64,000 nt of DNA, from positions 310,001 to 374,000 of the forward strand of contig NZ_JAQFII010000001.1 in the NCBI RefSeq assembly GCF_029504575.1, given 5' to 3'. The notes under the pieces were generated by a model. That model saw nothing but the letters and a program-made list of their open reading frames with translations, made no database searches and was not told where the DNA came from. This document shows, piece after piece, positions 53,816-62,535 of this stretch (within the stretch, counting starts at the first letter, position 1; each line of letters starts with the position of its first letter). The position numbers were made by a program, and so were the translations under genes. The DNA is from Streptomyces sp. SPB162. Its GTDB lineage: Bacteria; Actinomycetota; Actinomycetes; Streptomycetales; Streptomycetaceae.

Positions 53816-54097
53816 GTGAACACCCAGCTCACCTCGTCCGTCGCACACCCGGCCCGCGAGCGCAAGGATGCCGACGGCATGGCCGTCGCCTCGTTCCTGC
53901 TCGGCCTGCCCGGCCTGCTCGTCCTCAACCTCGTACTCGGCCCGTGCGCCATCGCGCTGGCCTGCACCGCGCTCATGAAGGGCACCCAGCGCCGCGGCCG
54001 TGCCCTGCTCGGCCTGGCCCTCGGCATCGCCGACCTCGTCATTCTGGTGGTCACGACGGTCGCCAACCACGGCGTGCTCTGGCAGTTCGGCGGCTGA
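53816..54097 (+). CDS. DUF4190 two-helix membrane protein
   Basis: A 93-residue protein with two hydrophobic segments separated by a basic loop (MKGTQRRGRALLGLALGIADL), the DUF4190 layout. The first half includes DGMAVASFLLGLPGLL. GTG 53816 has an AAGGGGGAA ribosome-binding site, nearly the same as that of the preceding small membrane gene, and the two probably form one operon (57-bp gap). Confidence 0.75.
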   Translation: MNTQLTSSVAHPARERKDADGMAVASFLLGLPGLLVLNLVLGPCAIALACTALMKGTQRRGRALLGLALGIADLVILVVTTVANHGVLWQFGG

Positions 54098-54197
54098 CCA
54101 GCGGGACCCGGCGGCCGACCAGGGGCTCGACGCGGCGCTCGACGTAACCGTCGCGCCGTGTCCGACCGACGGGAATCCTTCGTGCAGACATCTAGGC

Positions 54198-54215
54198 GTA
54201 CCGACTGGTCGGTAC
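54198..54215. promoter_or_regulatory. TetR-type palindrome upstream of an MFS gene
   Basis: GTACCGACTGGTCGGTAC is an 8+2+8 perfect inverted repeat, 65 bp before the MFS start at 54280. It differs from every other operator in the window. No divergent TetR gene is adjacent. Confidence 0.6.
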
Positions 54216-54279
54216 TACCCTCTGGCCACGCCCCCTGAAGGCGCATCCGCTCGGCACATCCGCACCCAGGAGGAGCCGC

Positions 54280-55986
54280 ATGGCCACGCCCCCGTCGCCG
54301 CACGACGACGCCAACGCCGTCCCCGACCCGCCCACCCCGCCCCGGCCGGGCCTCGCCGGCCGCCTGTGGCACCGCGACCTGGCGCACTACCCGGCCAGCG
54401 GCCACCGCATGGCATACCTGGCGATCGTCGTCGTGACCACCGTCGTCCTGTACTACATGCTGTACATCCAGTACGCGGTCGCGACCTCGATCATCGAGCA
54501 CTTCCACATGACGTACACCTACTTCATCTGGGTCTCGGTCATCGGCAACGCGGTGGGAGCCTTCGCCTCCCTGGCCGCCGGTCTCGCGGACCGCTGGGGG
54601 CGGGCCAACATGGTCGTCTACGGGCTGCTGATCGCCGGGCTGCTCGTCCTGTTCGGGCTGCCCAACGCCTCCTCCAAAAGCGTGTACCTGGTCCTCTTCA
54701 CCCTGGTGAGCTTCATCGAGGGTGTCGTCCTGGTCGCCACCCCCGCGCTCATCCGCGACTTCTCCCCGCAACTCGGGCGGGCCACCGCCATGGGGTACTG
54801 GACGATGGGCCCGGTGATCGGCAGCCTCGTCGTCACGACGGTCACCAGCCACACCCTCGACACGACCGGCTGGCAGGACGAGCTGCGCTACTCCGGCGCC
54901 TCCGGCCTCGTCGTCTTCGTCATCGCGCTGTTCGCGCTGCGCGAGCTGTCACCCGCGCTCCGCGACCAGATCATGGTCAGCCTGCGGGACCGCACCCTGG
55001 TCGAGGCCCGCGCCAAGGGCATGGACCCGGAGGCCGTCCAGCAAGGGCACTGGCGCCAGATGCTCCGGCTGGACGTCGTCGGCTCGGCGTTCGCCATCAG
55101 CGTCTTCCTGCTGCTGTACTTCGCGGCCGTCGGGAACTTCGTCGTCTACTTCGCGACCGTCTTCGGCTACACCGAGCAGCGCGCCAACGCGGTGGCCAAC
55201 TGGTACTGGGCTGCCAACGCCATCGCCCTGGTGGTGGCCGGCCTGCTCTCGGACCGGCTCCGGGTGCGCAAACCGTTCATGGTCGTGGGAGCGCTCGGCT
55301 CGATCGTGGTCACCGCCGCGTTCGCGATGCGCGCCACTCACTCGGGCACCGACTACTACACGTTCGCCTGGCTGTTCGTCGGTATCGGCGTCTTCGCCGG
55401 GCTCGCCTACGCGCCGTGGATGGCGAGCTTCACCGAGACGGTCGAGATGCACAACCCGGCCGCCACCGCCACCGGCCTGGCCGTCTGGGGCTGGATCATC
55501 CGGGCCGTCGTCGCCGTCTCGGCCGCGTTCATCCCGGTCCTCGTCACGGCTGTCACCCCGCTGGTCGACCACGGCGCGGAGGTGAAGGCGGCCCAGGTCC
55601 AGGCGGGTCCCGCGCTGGCCGTCGTCGGCGCGCACCAGGAGTTGTTCGCCGAGCTCGGCAAGTACCCGCCGACCGCCATCCCGCCGGACCTCACCGCCCG
55701 CGCGGTGCAGGAGGTCGGTCCGGCCGACCTCGCGGTGGTCCAGAAGGCGCAGCCGCAACTGCAGTTGCTGCGGGAGTACGGACCCGAGGTGCAGAAGGCC
55801 GCCGAGGACGGCCCCGGGCAGTGGCGCACCTGGTGGTGGGTGTGTGTCGGCGGCCAGGTGCTCTTCCTTCCCTTCATCTTCGTGATGTCCGGACGGTGGA
55901 GTCCCAAGAAGGCCAAGGAGGACGCCGAGGAGCACCGGCTCGCCGTCGACCGCGAGCTGGCGGCCCTCACGGCGGGACGGGCCTGA
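54280..55986 (+). CDS. MFS transporter with large extracytoplasmic insert
   Basis: A 568-residue major facilitator protein, longer than the usual ~400-450. About eleven helices run to residue ~425, where VTAVTPLVDHG begins a soluble, Ala/Gln/Glu-rich segment of about 100 residues before the final helix (WVCVGGQVLFLPFIFVM). The first half has the family's GLADRWGRANMVVYG motif A. The insert may form an external domain. RBS AGGAGG upstream of ATG 54280. A palindrome at 54198 is its likely operator. Substrate unknown. Confidence 0.85.
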   Translation: MATPPSPHDDANAVPDPPTPPRPGLAGRLWHRDLAHYPASGHRMAYLAIVVVTTVVLYYMLYIQYAVATSIIEHFHMTYTYFIWVSVIGNAVGAFASLAAGLADRWGRANMVVYGLLIAGLLVLFGLPNASSKSVYLVLFTLVSFIEGVVLVATPALIRDFSPQLGRATAMGYWTMGPVIGSLVVTTVTSHTLDTTGWQDELRYSGASGLVVFVIALFALRELSPALRDQIMVSLRDRTLVEARAKGMDPEAVQQGHWRQMLRLDVVGSAFAISVFLLLYFAAVGNFVVYFATVFGYTEQRANAVANWYWAANAIALVVAGLLSDRLRVRKPFMVVGALGSIVVTAAFAMRATHSGTDYYTFAWLFVGIGVFAGLAYAPWMASFTETVEMHNPAATATGLAVWGWIIRAVVAVSAAFIPVLVTAVTPLVDHGAEVKAAQVQAGPALAVVGAHQELFAELGKYPPTAIPPDLTARAVQEVGPADLAVVQKAQPQLQLLREYGPEVQKAAEDGPGQWRTWWWVCVGGQVLFLPFIFVMSGRWSPKKAKEDAEEHRLAVDRELAALTAGRA

Positions 55987-56139
55987 CGGCAGCGATCGAT
56001 CGCGGCAGCAGTGACCTCGTCCGCGTCACCGGAACCCCGGTGGCGCGGACGCTCACTGCTCCCGGCACGTGCGGACGCGGGGCGGGTGACGGCGCAGTCG
56101 GACGCGGACGGGCGCGATCGGGCGCGATCGGGCGCCCGG

Positions 56140-56415
56140 TCAGCGGGCCCGTCGGTAGCTGGCGCCGTCGCGGGTCCGGGTCAGGAAGCCGCCCCCCACC
56201 AGATACCGCCGCAGCGCCGCGCTGTCCTCGTGCACCGTGTGCAGCGCCTCGTTGATCTCGCGTTCGGTGTACTCCCGGTCGTGCTCGAAGAGCGTCTGTG
56301 TCAGGTGGACGAGCAACTGCTCGCGGCGCCTGGCCTTACGCGGGATCGCCACCAGCCTCCCGCGGGAGAACAGGTCGGACACCCCTCGTGAACTGCTTTG
56401 ATCGTTGTCGGACAT
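56140..56415 (-). CDS. DUF2087 domain protein
   Basis: A 91-residue protein; the middle (GRLVAIPRKARRREQLLVHL...FEHDREYTEREINEAL) is the DUF2087 winged-helix-like domain often found at the C-terminus of regulators. Here it stands alone. Start taken at ATG 56415; a longer start at 56499 would add 28 residues overlapping the next gene's end and is less likely. It runs in the same direction as the GH16 gene that precedes it. Confidence 0.7.
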   Translation of the reverse strand: MSDNDQSSSRGVSDLFSRGRLVAIPRKARRREQLLVHLTQTLFEHDREYTEREINEALHTVHEDSAALRRYLVGGGFLTRTRDGASYRRAR

Positions 56416-56479
56416 GGCCAGAAGCCTGCTCCACCGGCCGGCCCCGGGCAACGTGTTTTCGGTGCGGCGGCGGGGCCGC

Positions 56480-57235
56480 TCAGGGGCGCGCGGGTCCATG
56501 GATCCGCAGGTAGGCCACCTCGTACGACATGGCCGTCACCCCTTCCTCCGGCGCCGGATGGTATCTGCCGCCGGACACCGAGAGGTTCACGATCAGGTAG
56601 GCGTGCCAGCCGCGGCCCACGCCCTTCCGGTCGGCGAAGACCCGTGTGCCGTTGACCCACCAGATGACGGATCGCGCGCGGAACTCGACCTTCAGATCCA
56701 CCCAGGCCCCGGGAAGGATCGACGCGTCGGTGTAGGAGCGGTGGGCGCCCTTGACGTGGTTCGACAATTCCAGCAGATGCGGATTATCGGGGTGGTATTC
56801 GAATACGTCGATCTCGTTTCCACCGTCCCGCCACGTCCAGATCGCCGGCCAGGCGCCGATCACCTCGGGCAACTTGACCCGGGTCTCCAGAATGTCGCCG
56901 GTACGGACGGTGAATTCCTCGGCACTGCCTTCCGTGGTCAGCAGCCCCGCGTCCCAACTGCCGTCGGCACGACGGGACGCACGGAACGACCCGGTGCGGC
57001 AGTAGGCGGCATCGTCCACGAGGTGGTCGAGCTTGTCGTCCCCCGGATTGACCGGCCCACCCTCGGGATACGCCCAGGAGCGTCCCGCGACCCACTGCTC
57101 CTGGCTGGTGAAGTCGGCCGTGAAGCGAGGAGGAGTGCCCTCGATCGGGGGCGGCCCGCCGGGAGCGGGAACGGAGTTGTTTGACGCGAGTTTTTGGGTG
57201 AGCCATTCCCGGAGCACTGATCCGCGCTGGTTCAC
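56480..57235 (-). CDS. GH16-family protein without signal peptide
   Basis: A 251-residue beta-jelly-roll protein with the GH16 catalytic pattern ExDxxE in NEIDVFEYH. The flanking strands (GAWPAIWTWRDGG and AWVDLKVEFR) fit. The N-terminus (MNQRGSVLREWLTQK) is not a signal peptide, and no upstream start provides one. The usual secreted beta-glucanases of Streptomyces have such a signal, so this enzyme is cytoplasmic, exported otherwise, or modifies an internal glucan. It ends in a DUF2087 gene on the same strand. Confidence 0.8.
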   Translation of the reverse strand: MNQRGSVLREWLTQKLASNNSVPAPGGPPPIEGTPPRFTADFTSQEQWVAGRSWAYPEGGPVNPGDDKLDHLVDDAAYCRTGSFRASRRADGSWDAGLLTTEGSAEEFTVRTGDILETRVKLPEVIGAWPAIWTWRDGGNEIDVFEYHPDNPHLLELSNHVKGAHRSYTDASILPGAWVDLKVEFRARSVIWWVNGTRVFADRKGVGRGWHAYLIVNLSVSGGRYHPAPEEGVTAMSYEVAYLRIHGPARP

Positions 57236-57557
57236 GGCGTCCCTCCTGTCGAAAAGGCGGGATGAGATTTCAACCGCGTTTCATGCTAGGGGAATCCGTC
57301 TGCAAAGCGCCCGGTACGGCCCTCGAAACCACTCGTACGGTGCGACCTGCATCGAAATTCGCCGGAGGGCGCGTTCAGTGCGGCCGGCGCCTTTCCCGAC
57401 CGGAGTCGGCTGCGATTGACCAGGGGGCGTCCAGAGAGTGGTCATGGGCCCGCGCGCCATGCCGGACACGGCGGGAACGTGCGTTCCGCACATGTCCGGT
57501 GCGGCGGGGCGCTCCTACGGTTTGCGCAACCCATCACCTCTGCGGGAGCCGGTCACC
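57236..57557. other. Divergent intergenic region between the GH16 gene and the Liv operon
   Basis: About 322 bp. The left part is AT-richer (around 57260-57300) and is probably the GH16 promoter. GGAACGTGCGTTCC at 57474-57487 is an inverted repeat (6+2+6) upstream of the Liv operon and could be a regulator site. No gene seen. Confidence 0.4.
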
Positions 57558-58790
57558 ATGCGTTTGCGTACATCGCGCACCACGAGCAGCAGATTCCTCC
57601 GCGGGCTGTCCCTGTTGGCCGCCGGCGCGGTGGTGGCCGGGTGCAGTGCCGCGGGGACGGCCGGCGGTTCGGCCGCCGACGGCGCGGAGTCCGCCGCCGT
57701 CAAGGTCGGGTTGGTCTACTCCCGCAGCGGGCCGCTCGCCGCGTACGGGAAGCAGTACCGGGAGGGCTTCACCGCGGGGCTCGCCTACGCCACGCACGGC
57801 ACCGGCAAGGTCGGCGGCCACCCCCTCGAGGTGATCGAGCAGGACGACGCGGGCGAGCCCGCCAAGGCCGTCGCCGAGGCCAAGGGCCTGCTCGGCAAGG
57901 GTGTCCGAATCCTGGCGGGGACGACGGACTCGGGAGTGGCCCTGCAGATGGCGCCGCTGGCGGCGCAGAACCACGTCCTGTTCGTCAGCGGTCCCGCGGC
58001 GACCGACGCGGTGACCGGGATCAACAAGTACACCTTCCGGTCGGGGCGCCAGTCCTACCAGGACATCCTCACCGCCGGCTCACTGCTCGGGGACCCCGCC
58101 GGCAAGAAGGTGACGGTGCTCGCGCAGAACTCCGCGTTCGGCCAGGCGAACGTGGCCGCGGTGAAAGCGGTCTTGGGCGCCCGGGGGGCACGCGTGAGTT
58201 CTGTGCTGGCACCGCCCGGCGCCGGTGACCTCACGCCGTTCGCCCAGCAGGTGAAGTCCGGAGGGCCGGACCTGGTCTTCGTGGCGTGGGCCGGCGCCTC
58301 CGCCCCCGCGCTGTGGACGGCACTGAACCAGCAGGGGGTCCTGGACACCGCCAAGGTGGTGACCGGGCTCGCCGGCACCGCCTCCTACCCGGTGTTCGGT
58401 CCCGCCGGGGGCAAGGTGTCCTTCCTGGCCCACTACTTTCCCGGCGCCGCCGTCAACCCGGTGGAGACCGCGATGATCGACGGCATCACCAAGGCGGGCG
58501 GGACGCCGCCGGACCTGTTCAGCCCCGACGGCTTCACCGCGGCCCAGATGGTCGTGCGCGCCATCGGGTCCGGCAGCCCCACCGACACCGCGGCGATGGT
58601 GAAGGCGCTGGAGGACTGGACCTTCGAGGGACCCAAGGGAAGCGAGCGGATCCGCGCCCAGGACCACGCCCTGCTGCAGCCGATGTTCACCGCCCGGCTG
58701 ACCGGGACGACCGCGGCCGCCGTACCGCACCGGCTCTCGGCGCTGCCGATGACGGCGGTCACGCCCCCGGTGAAACCGATGGCGGGCTGA
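57558..58790 (+). CDS. Branched-chain-type ABC importer, substrate-binding lipoprotein
   Basis: A 410-residue binding protein of the amino-acid/amide/urea type (periplasmic binding protein type 1, LivJ-like). The signal peptide ends in a lipobox VVAGC at residue 27. The mature domain starts VKVGLVYSRSGPLAAYG, the usual first strand of this family, and has QMAPLAAQNHVLFVSG further on. ATG 57558 has GGGAG upstream; the earlier in-frame start codons precede no signal sequence. It begins a seven-gene coupled operon ending in a polyester-depolymerase-like esterase, so its ligand may not be an amino acid. Confidence 0.88.
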   Translation: MRLRTSRTTSSRFLRGLSLLAAGAVVAGCSAAGTAGGSAADGAESAAVKVGLVYSRSGPLAAYGKQYREGFTAGLAYATHGTGKVGGHPLEVIEQDDAGEPAKAVAEAKGLLGKGVRILAGTTDSGVALQMAPLAAQNHVLFVSGPAATDAVTGINKYTFRSGRQSYQDILTAGSLLGDPAGKKVTVLAQNSAFGQANVAAVKAVLGARGARVSSVLAPPGAGDLTPFAQQVKSGGPDLVFVAWAGASAPALWTALNQQGVLDTAKVVTGLAGTASYPVFGPAGGKVSFLAHYFPGAAVNPVETAMIDGITKAGGTPPDLFSPDGFTAAQMVVRAIGSGSPTDTAAMVKALEDWTFEGPKGSERIRAQDHALLQPMFTARLTGTTAAAVPHRLSALPMTAVTPPVKPMAG

Positions 58791-58791
58791 C

Positions 58792-59589
58792 ATGACCTCC
58801 GCGACCCGCACACCGCAGGGCGCCGGGGACCGACCCGGCACGAGCCCCGCTCCGGTTCTCCGGCTCGACGGGGTCGGCTGGAACGTGGGAGGCGCCACCA
58901 TCGTCCAGGACGTCTCCTTCGACGTGCACGAGGGCGAGTTCCTCGCCTTCATCGGTCCCAACGGGGCCGGCAAGACCTCCCTGTTCAACCTCATCAGCGG
59001 ACTCGTCCCGGCCACCCGGGGCACCATCGGACTCGACGGTGCCGACATCACGGCCGAGTCCGTACCGGCCAGGGCCCGGCGCGGGCTCGGCCGTACCTTC
59101 CAGACCTCCAGCCTGTGGCCGGCGATGACGGTGGCCGACCACGTACGGCTGGCGGCGCAGGCGGCCGCGGGAGGCTCGTACCGGATCTGGCGGCGCGCCG
59201 ACCGCCGTCAGCGGCAGGTCGACGAGGTGCTGGAGCGCACCGGTCTGCGGGAGCGTGCCGAGACCCCGGCGGCGAGCCTGTCGCACGGCGAGAAGCGCCA
59301 ACTCGAACTGGCGGTGCTCCTGGTCGGGGAACCGCGGCTGATGCTCCTCGACGAGCCGATGGCCGGCGTCAGCGCCGAAGAGGTCCCCGCGCTGACCGAC
59401 CTCATCCGCTCCCTGCACCGGGACGAGGGCCGCACCGTACTGATGGTCGAACACCATATGGAGGTGCTGCTGGGCCTGGCCGACCGGCTCGCGGTGATGC
59501 ACCACGGCACGCTGCTGGCGCTGGACACCCCGCAGACGGTGATGGACGACGCCACCGTGCAGCAGGCCTACCTCGGGGAGGCGCTGTGA
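58792..59589 (+). CDS. livG: Branched-chain-type ABC importer, ATPase 1
   Basis: A 265-residue ATPase of the LivG type, with Walker A GPNGAGKTS, a signature ASLSHGEKRQLE and Walker B LMLLDEPMAGV. It starts one base after the binding-protein gene. Its stop overlaps the GTG of the second ATPase (GTGA). Confidence 0.9.
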   Translation: MTSATRTPQGAGDRPGTSPAPVLRLDGVGWNVGGATIVQDVSFDVHEGEFLAFIGPNGAGKTSLFNLISGLVPATRGTIGLDGADITAESVPARARRGLGRTFQTSSLWPAMTVADHVRLAAQAAAGGSYRIWRRADRRQRQVDEVLERTGLRERAETPAASLSHGEKRQLELAVLLVGEPRLMLLDEPMAGVSAEEVPALTDLIRSLHRDEGRTVLMVEHHMEVLLGLADRLAVMHHGTLLALDTPQTVMDDATVQQAYLGEAL

Positions 59590-60344
59590 GCGCGGCGGCA
59601 CCCCTGCTGGCCGTCCGCGACCTGCGGGTCGTCATCGGCGGACGGCACATCCTGCACGGCGTCGACCTCGATGTCGCCGCCGCCGGGGTGACCGCGCTGC
59701 TCGGCCGCAACGGCGCGGGCAAGACCACCACCGTGCGCGGCATCCTCGGACTCGTCCCGCGCACCGGCAGCGTCCTGCTCGGCGGCGAACAGACGGTCCG
59801 GCTGGCCACCCACGCGCTGGTCCGCCGCGGCATCGGGTACGCGCCCGAGGACCGCGGGGTCTTCGCCGGTCTCACGGTCGCGGAGAACCTGCGGCTCGCG
59901 GAGCGGCGAGGGGCCGGCGAACCCGCCTACGACCTGGTCCACGAGCTCTTCCCGGAACTGCGGCAGCGGGCACGGCAGGCGGCCGGAACGCTCTCCGGCG
60001 GACAGCAGCAGATGGTCGCCATCGGGCGCACCCTGCTGAACGGGAACCGGCTGATCATCGCCGACGAGCCGACCAAGGGGCTCGCGCCCAGGGTCGTCAC
60101 CGAAGTGGCCGGGGTGCTGGAGCGCGCCGCGCAGGCCGTACCCGTACTGCTCGTGGAACAGAACCTCTCCATGGTGCGCCGGCTCGCCGAGCACTGCGTC
60201 GTCCTGGCCGACGGCCGCACCTCGCACCGCGGCCCCGCCGCGGCCCTGCTCGCCGACCCCGAGGCCATGCGTCGCCTGCTGGGCGTCGGGCGGGCCGGCG
60301 GAGCGCCGACCGGGACCGATCGTTTCGAGAAGGGCGGCGTCTGA
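59586..60344 (+). CDS. livF: Branched-chain-type ABC importer, ATPase 2
   Basis: A 252-residue LivF-type ATPase with Walker A GRNGAGKTT, signature TLSGGQQQ and Walker B LIIADEPTKGLAP. It begins at GTG 59586 (GTGA overlap). The stop overlaps the ATG of the first permease by one base (TGATG). Confidence 0.9.
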   Translation: MSAAAPLLAVRDLRVVIGGRHILHGVDLDVAAAGVTALLGRNGAGKTTTVRGILGLVPRTGSVLLGGEQTVRLATHALVRRGIGYAPEDRGVFAGLTVAENLRLAERRGAGEPAYDLVHELFPELRQRARQAAGTLSGGQQQMVAIGRTLLNGNRLIIADEPTKGLAPRVVTEVAGVLERAAQAVPVLLVEQNLSMVRRLAEHCVVLADGRTSHRGPAAALLADPEAMRRLLGVGRAGGAPTGTDRFEKGGV

Positions 60345-61231
60345 TGCCCACCATCGTGCTGCTCGCTCTCACCGGACTGGGGCTGGGGGCGCTGTACTTC
60401 CTCGTCGCGTCCGGACTGGCCCTCATCTTCGGCCTCATGGACGTCCTGAACTTCGCGCACGGCGCGCTGCTGTCGATCGGCGCCTACGGCACCTGGTGGG
60501 CCGCCTCCGGCCACCTCCCGGGAGCCGGCTCCGGCGGCTTCGGGTTCGTCCTGGCCGTCGCCTTCGGCACCGGGACGGGAGCCCTGGCCGCCGTGCTCCT
60601 CGAACTGGCGCTGATCCGGCCGCTGTACGCGCGCCCTCGTGAGCAGGTCCTCGCCACCGTCGGCGTCGGACTGGCCGTTCCCGCGCTGCTCTCGGCGATC
60701 TGGGGAGCCGACGCCCGCCCCTTCCCCGGGCCGCGGGCGCTGTCGGGCACGTTCGTACTGCTGGGTGCCCACGTACCCGTCAACCGCCTCGTCCTGACGG
60801 GCGCCGCCGTGGTGGTGCTCGCCGCTGTGAGGCTCTTCCTCGGCGGCACCCGGCACGGGCTCGTCGTCCGCGCCGGGGTCGAGGACCGGGCCATGGTCGC
60901 GGCGCTGGGCATCGACGTCCGCAGGGCCTTCACCCTGGTCTTCGCCATCGGCGGGGCCGCGGCCGCGCTGGCGGGCGCCCTCAGCGGCCTGTACTTCGGA
61001 TCCGTCGACCCCGGTCAGGGCACCTCGCTGCTCATCTTCGCCTTCGTCGTGGTCGTGATGGGCGGCCTGGGGTCCGTCACCGGCGCCGCGCTCGCCTCGG
61101 TCGCCGTCGGTCTCGTCCAACAGTTCGCCAACTACTACACCACCGCGGGACTCGGCGACCTCGCCGTGGTCGTGCTGCTCGCCGCGCTGCTCCTCGTCCG
61201 GCCGCGCGGCCTCACCGGGAGACTCGCGTGA
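60344..61231 (+). CDS. livH: Branched-chain-type ABC importer, permease 1
   Basis: A 295-residue LivH-like permease with about eight helices, starting GLGLGALYFLVASGLALIFGLMDVLNFAHG, the typical LivH N-terminus. Its last bases overlap the GTG of the second permease (GTGA). Confidence 0.88.
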   Translation: MPTIVLLALTGLGLGALYFLVASGLALIFGLMDVLNFAHGALLSIGAYGTWWAASGHLPGAGSGGFGFVLAVAFGTGTGALAAVLLELALIRPLYARPREQVLATVGVGLAVPALLSAIWGADARPFPGPRALSGTFVLLGAHVPVNRLVLTGAAVVVLAAVRLFLGGTRHGLVVRAGVEDRAMVAALGIDVRRAFTLVFAIGGAAAALAGALSGLYFGSVDPGQGTSLLIFAFVVVVMGGLGSVTGAALASVAVGLVQQFANYYTTAGLGDLAVVVLLAALLLVRPRGLTGRLA

Positions 61232-62535
61232 CCACCACGACCCAGACGCAGGACCCCGTCCGCGAACGCCCCGCCACCGCCGCCGACCGCGGTCGCCGTC
61301 GGGTCACCCGCTGGTGGCCGGCCGTCGTGCTGCTGGTGCTGTTCGCCGCGCCCTACAGCGCACTGCCCCTGCCGGGGCTGCTGGACGGACCGATCGGCAG
61401 CCCCGGCAGTCTGCAACTGCTGGCCCTGTGCCTGGTCTTCGGGGCCCTGGCCACCGGCTACGACCTGTTGTTGGGCCGTACGGGGCTGCTCTCCTTCGGC
61501 CACGCCCTGTACTTCGCCGCCGGCAGCTACGCCACCAACACGCTCCTGCTGGAGGCCGGGCTGCCCTTCCTCACCTCGGCGCTCCTCGCGCTGCTCTTCG
61601 GCACGGCGCTGGCCGCGCTGCTGGGCTCCGTCGGCCTGCGGGTGAGCGGTATCGGCTTCTCGATGGTGACGCTGGCGTTCGCCCAGGCCGGGTCGATCCT
61701 CGTGCAGCGCGACCCGGGCGGCCTCACCGGCGGGGAGGAGGGGCGGGCCGCCCCGGCGGACCGGTTGCCCGCCTCCCTGGTGGGTATCGACAACACCGTC
61801 AACCTGTACTGGATCGCCCTGGCCTACCTGGTCGTCACGCTGGTGGCCGTCCATTGCGCGGTGCGTTCTCCCACCGGCCGGGTCTGGGAGGGCATCAAGG
61901 AGAACGAGCGCCGGGTGGAGGTGCTGGGACTGCGGCCCTACGGCTTCAAGCTCGTGGCGTTCGTCCTGTCCGGCGCCCTGGCGGCGCTCGGCGGCATCGT
62001 CTACTTGCTGCTGACGGGCGGGGCCACCCCGCAGACCACCACGTCGAACTTCACCCTGTCGCTCCTGGTGATGGTGGTCCTGGGCGGCTCCGGCTCACGC
62101 TGGGGACCGCTCGTCGGCGGGGTCCTGTACACCTGGGCCGACCACCGCCTCGGCGACCTGGCCGGGTCCGGCGCGGTCACCCTGTCGCTCCTGGTGATGG
62201 TGGTCCTGGGCGGCTCCGGCTCACGCTGGGGACCGCTCGTCGGCGGGGTCCTGTACACCTACACCACGGCGACGAAGACCGGGCCGTGGGCCGACCACCG
62301 CCTCGGCGACCTGGCCGGGTCCGGCGCGGTGGCCGGACTGCCCGCGGTGCTGCGCGTACCGCTCTCCCAGCCCCTGTTCCTGCTCGGCACCGTCTTCGTC
62401 GCCGTGGTGTACCTGCTGCCCGGCGGAGTGGTGCGGCTGCCGGAACGGATCCGCGCCACCCGGACCCCGAGAGCCACCGGCCGCACCATGACCGACGCCG
62501 AGCCCACCGAACGGAAAGAGATCCCCGCGCCATGA
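61228..62535 (+). CDS. livM: Branched-chain-type ABC importer, permease 2, with internal duplication
   Basis: A 435-residue LivM-like permease, longer than the common 320-390. GRTGLLSFGHALYFAAGSY is the typical LivM motif and EGIKENERRVEVLG the cytoplasmic loop that contacts the ATPases. Residues about 275-316 and 317-358 are repeats of the same membrane segment (LSLLVMVVLGGSGSRWGP, once in each copy) caused by a 126-bp in-frame duplication at 62051-62260. The extra segment adds one predicted helix and might alter topology. The stop overlaps the alpha/beta hydrolase ATG (ATGA). Confidence 0.85.
   Translation: MTTTTQTQDPVRERPATAADRGRRRVTRWWPAVVLLVLFAAPYSALPLPGLLDGPIGSPGSLQLLALCLVFGALATGYDLLLGRTGLLSFGHALYFAAGSYATNTLLLEAGLPFLTSALLALLFGTALAALLGSVGLRVSGIGFSMVTLAFAQAGSILVQRDPGGLTGGEEGRAAPADRLPASLVGIDNTVNLYWIALAYLVVTLVAVHCAVRSPTGRVWEGIKENERRVEVLGLRPYGFKLVAFVLSGALAALGGIVYLLLTGGATPQTTTSNFTLSLLVMVVLGGSGSRWGPLVGGVLYTWADHRLGDLAGSGAVTLSLLVMVVLGGSGSRWGPLVGGVLYTYTTATKTGPWADHRLGDLAGSGAVAGLPAVLRVPLSQPLFLLGTVFVAVVYLLPGGVVRLPERIRATRTPRATGRTMTDAEPTERKEIPAP
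62051..62330. repeat. In-frame tandem duplication inside livM
   Basis: 84 bp at 62051-62134 recur exactly at 62177-62260 (offset 126 bp). A second 44-bp block at 62134-62177 recurs at 62287-62330. The only non-duplicated piece is 26 bp at 62261-62286, present only in the right copy. The identity is perfect, so the event is very recent or an assembly artefact. Confidence 0.9.

Noticed and set aside
57262..57290. A TGAAACGC...TTGAAA-like sequence near the GH16 gene as a third rhamnose operator
   Set aside because: The half-sites are spaced differently from the two rha operators and the central CG symmetry is lost.
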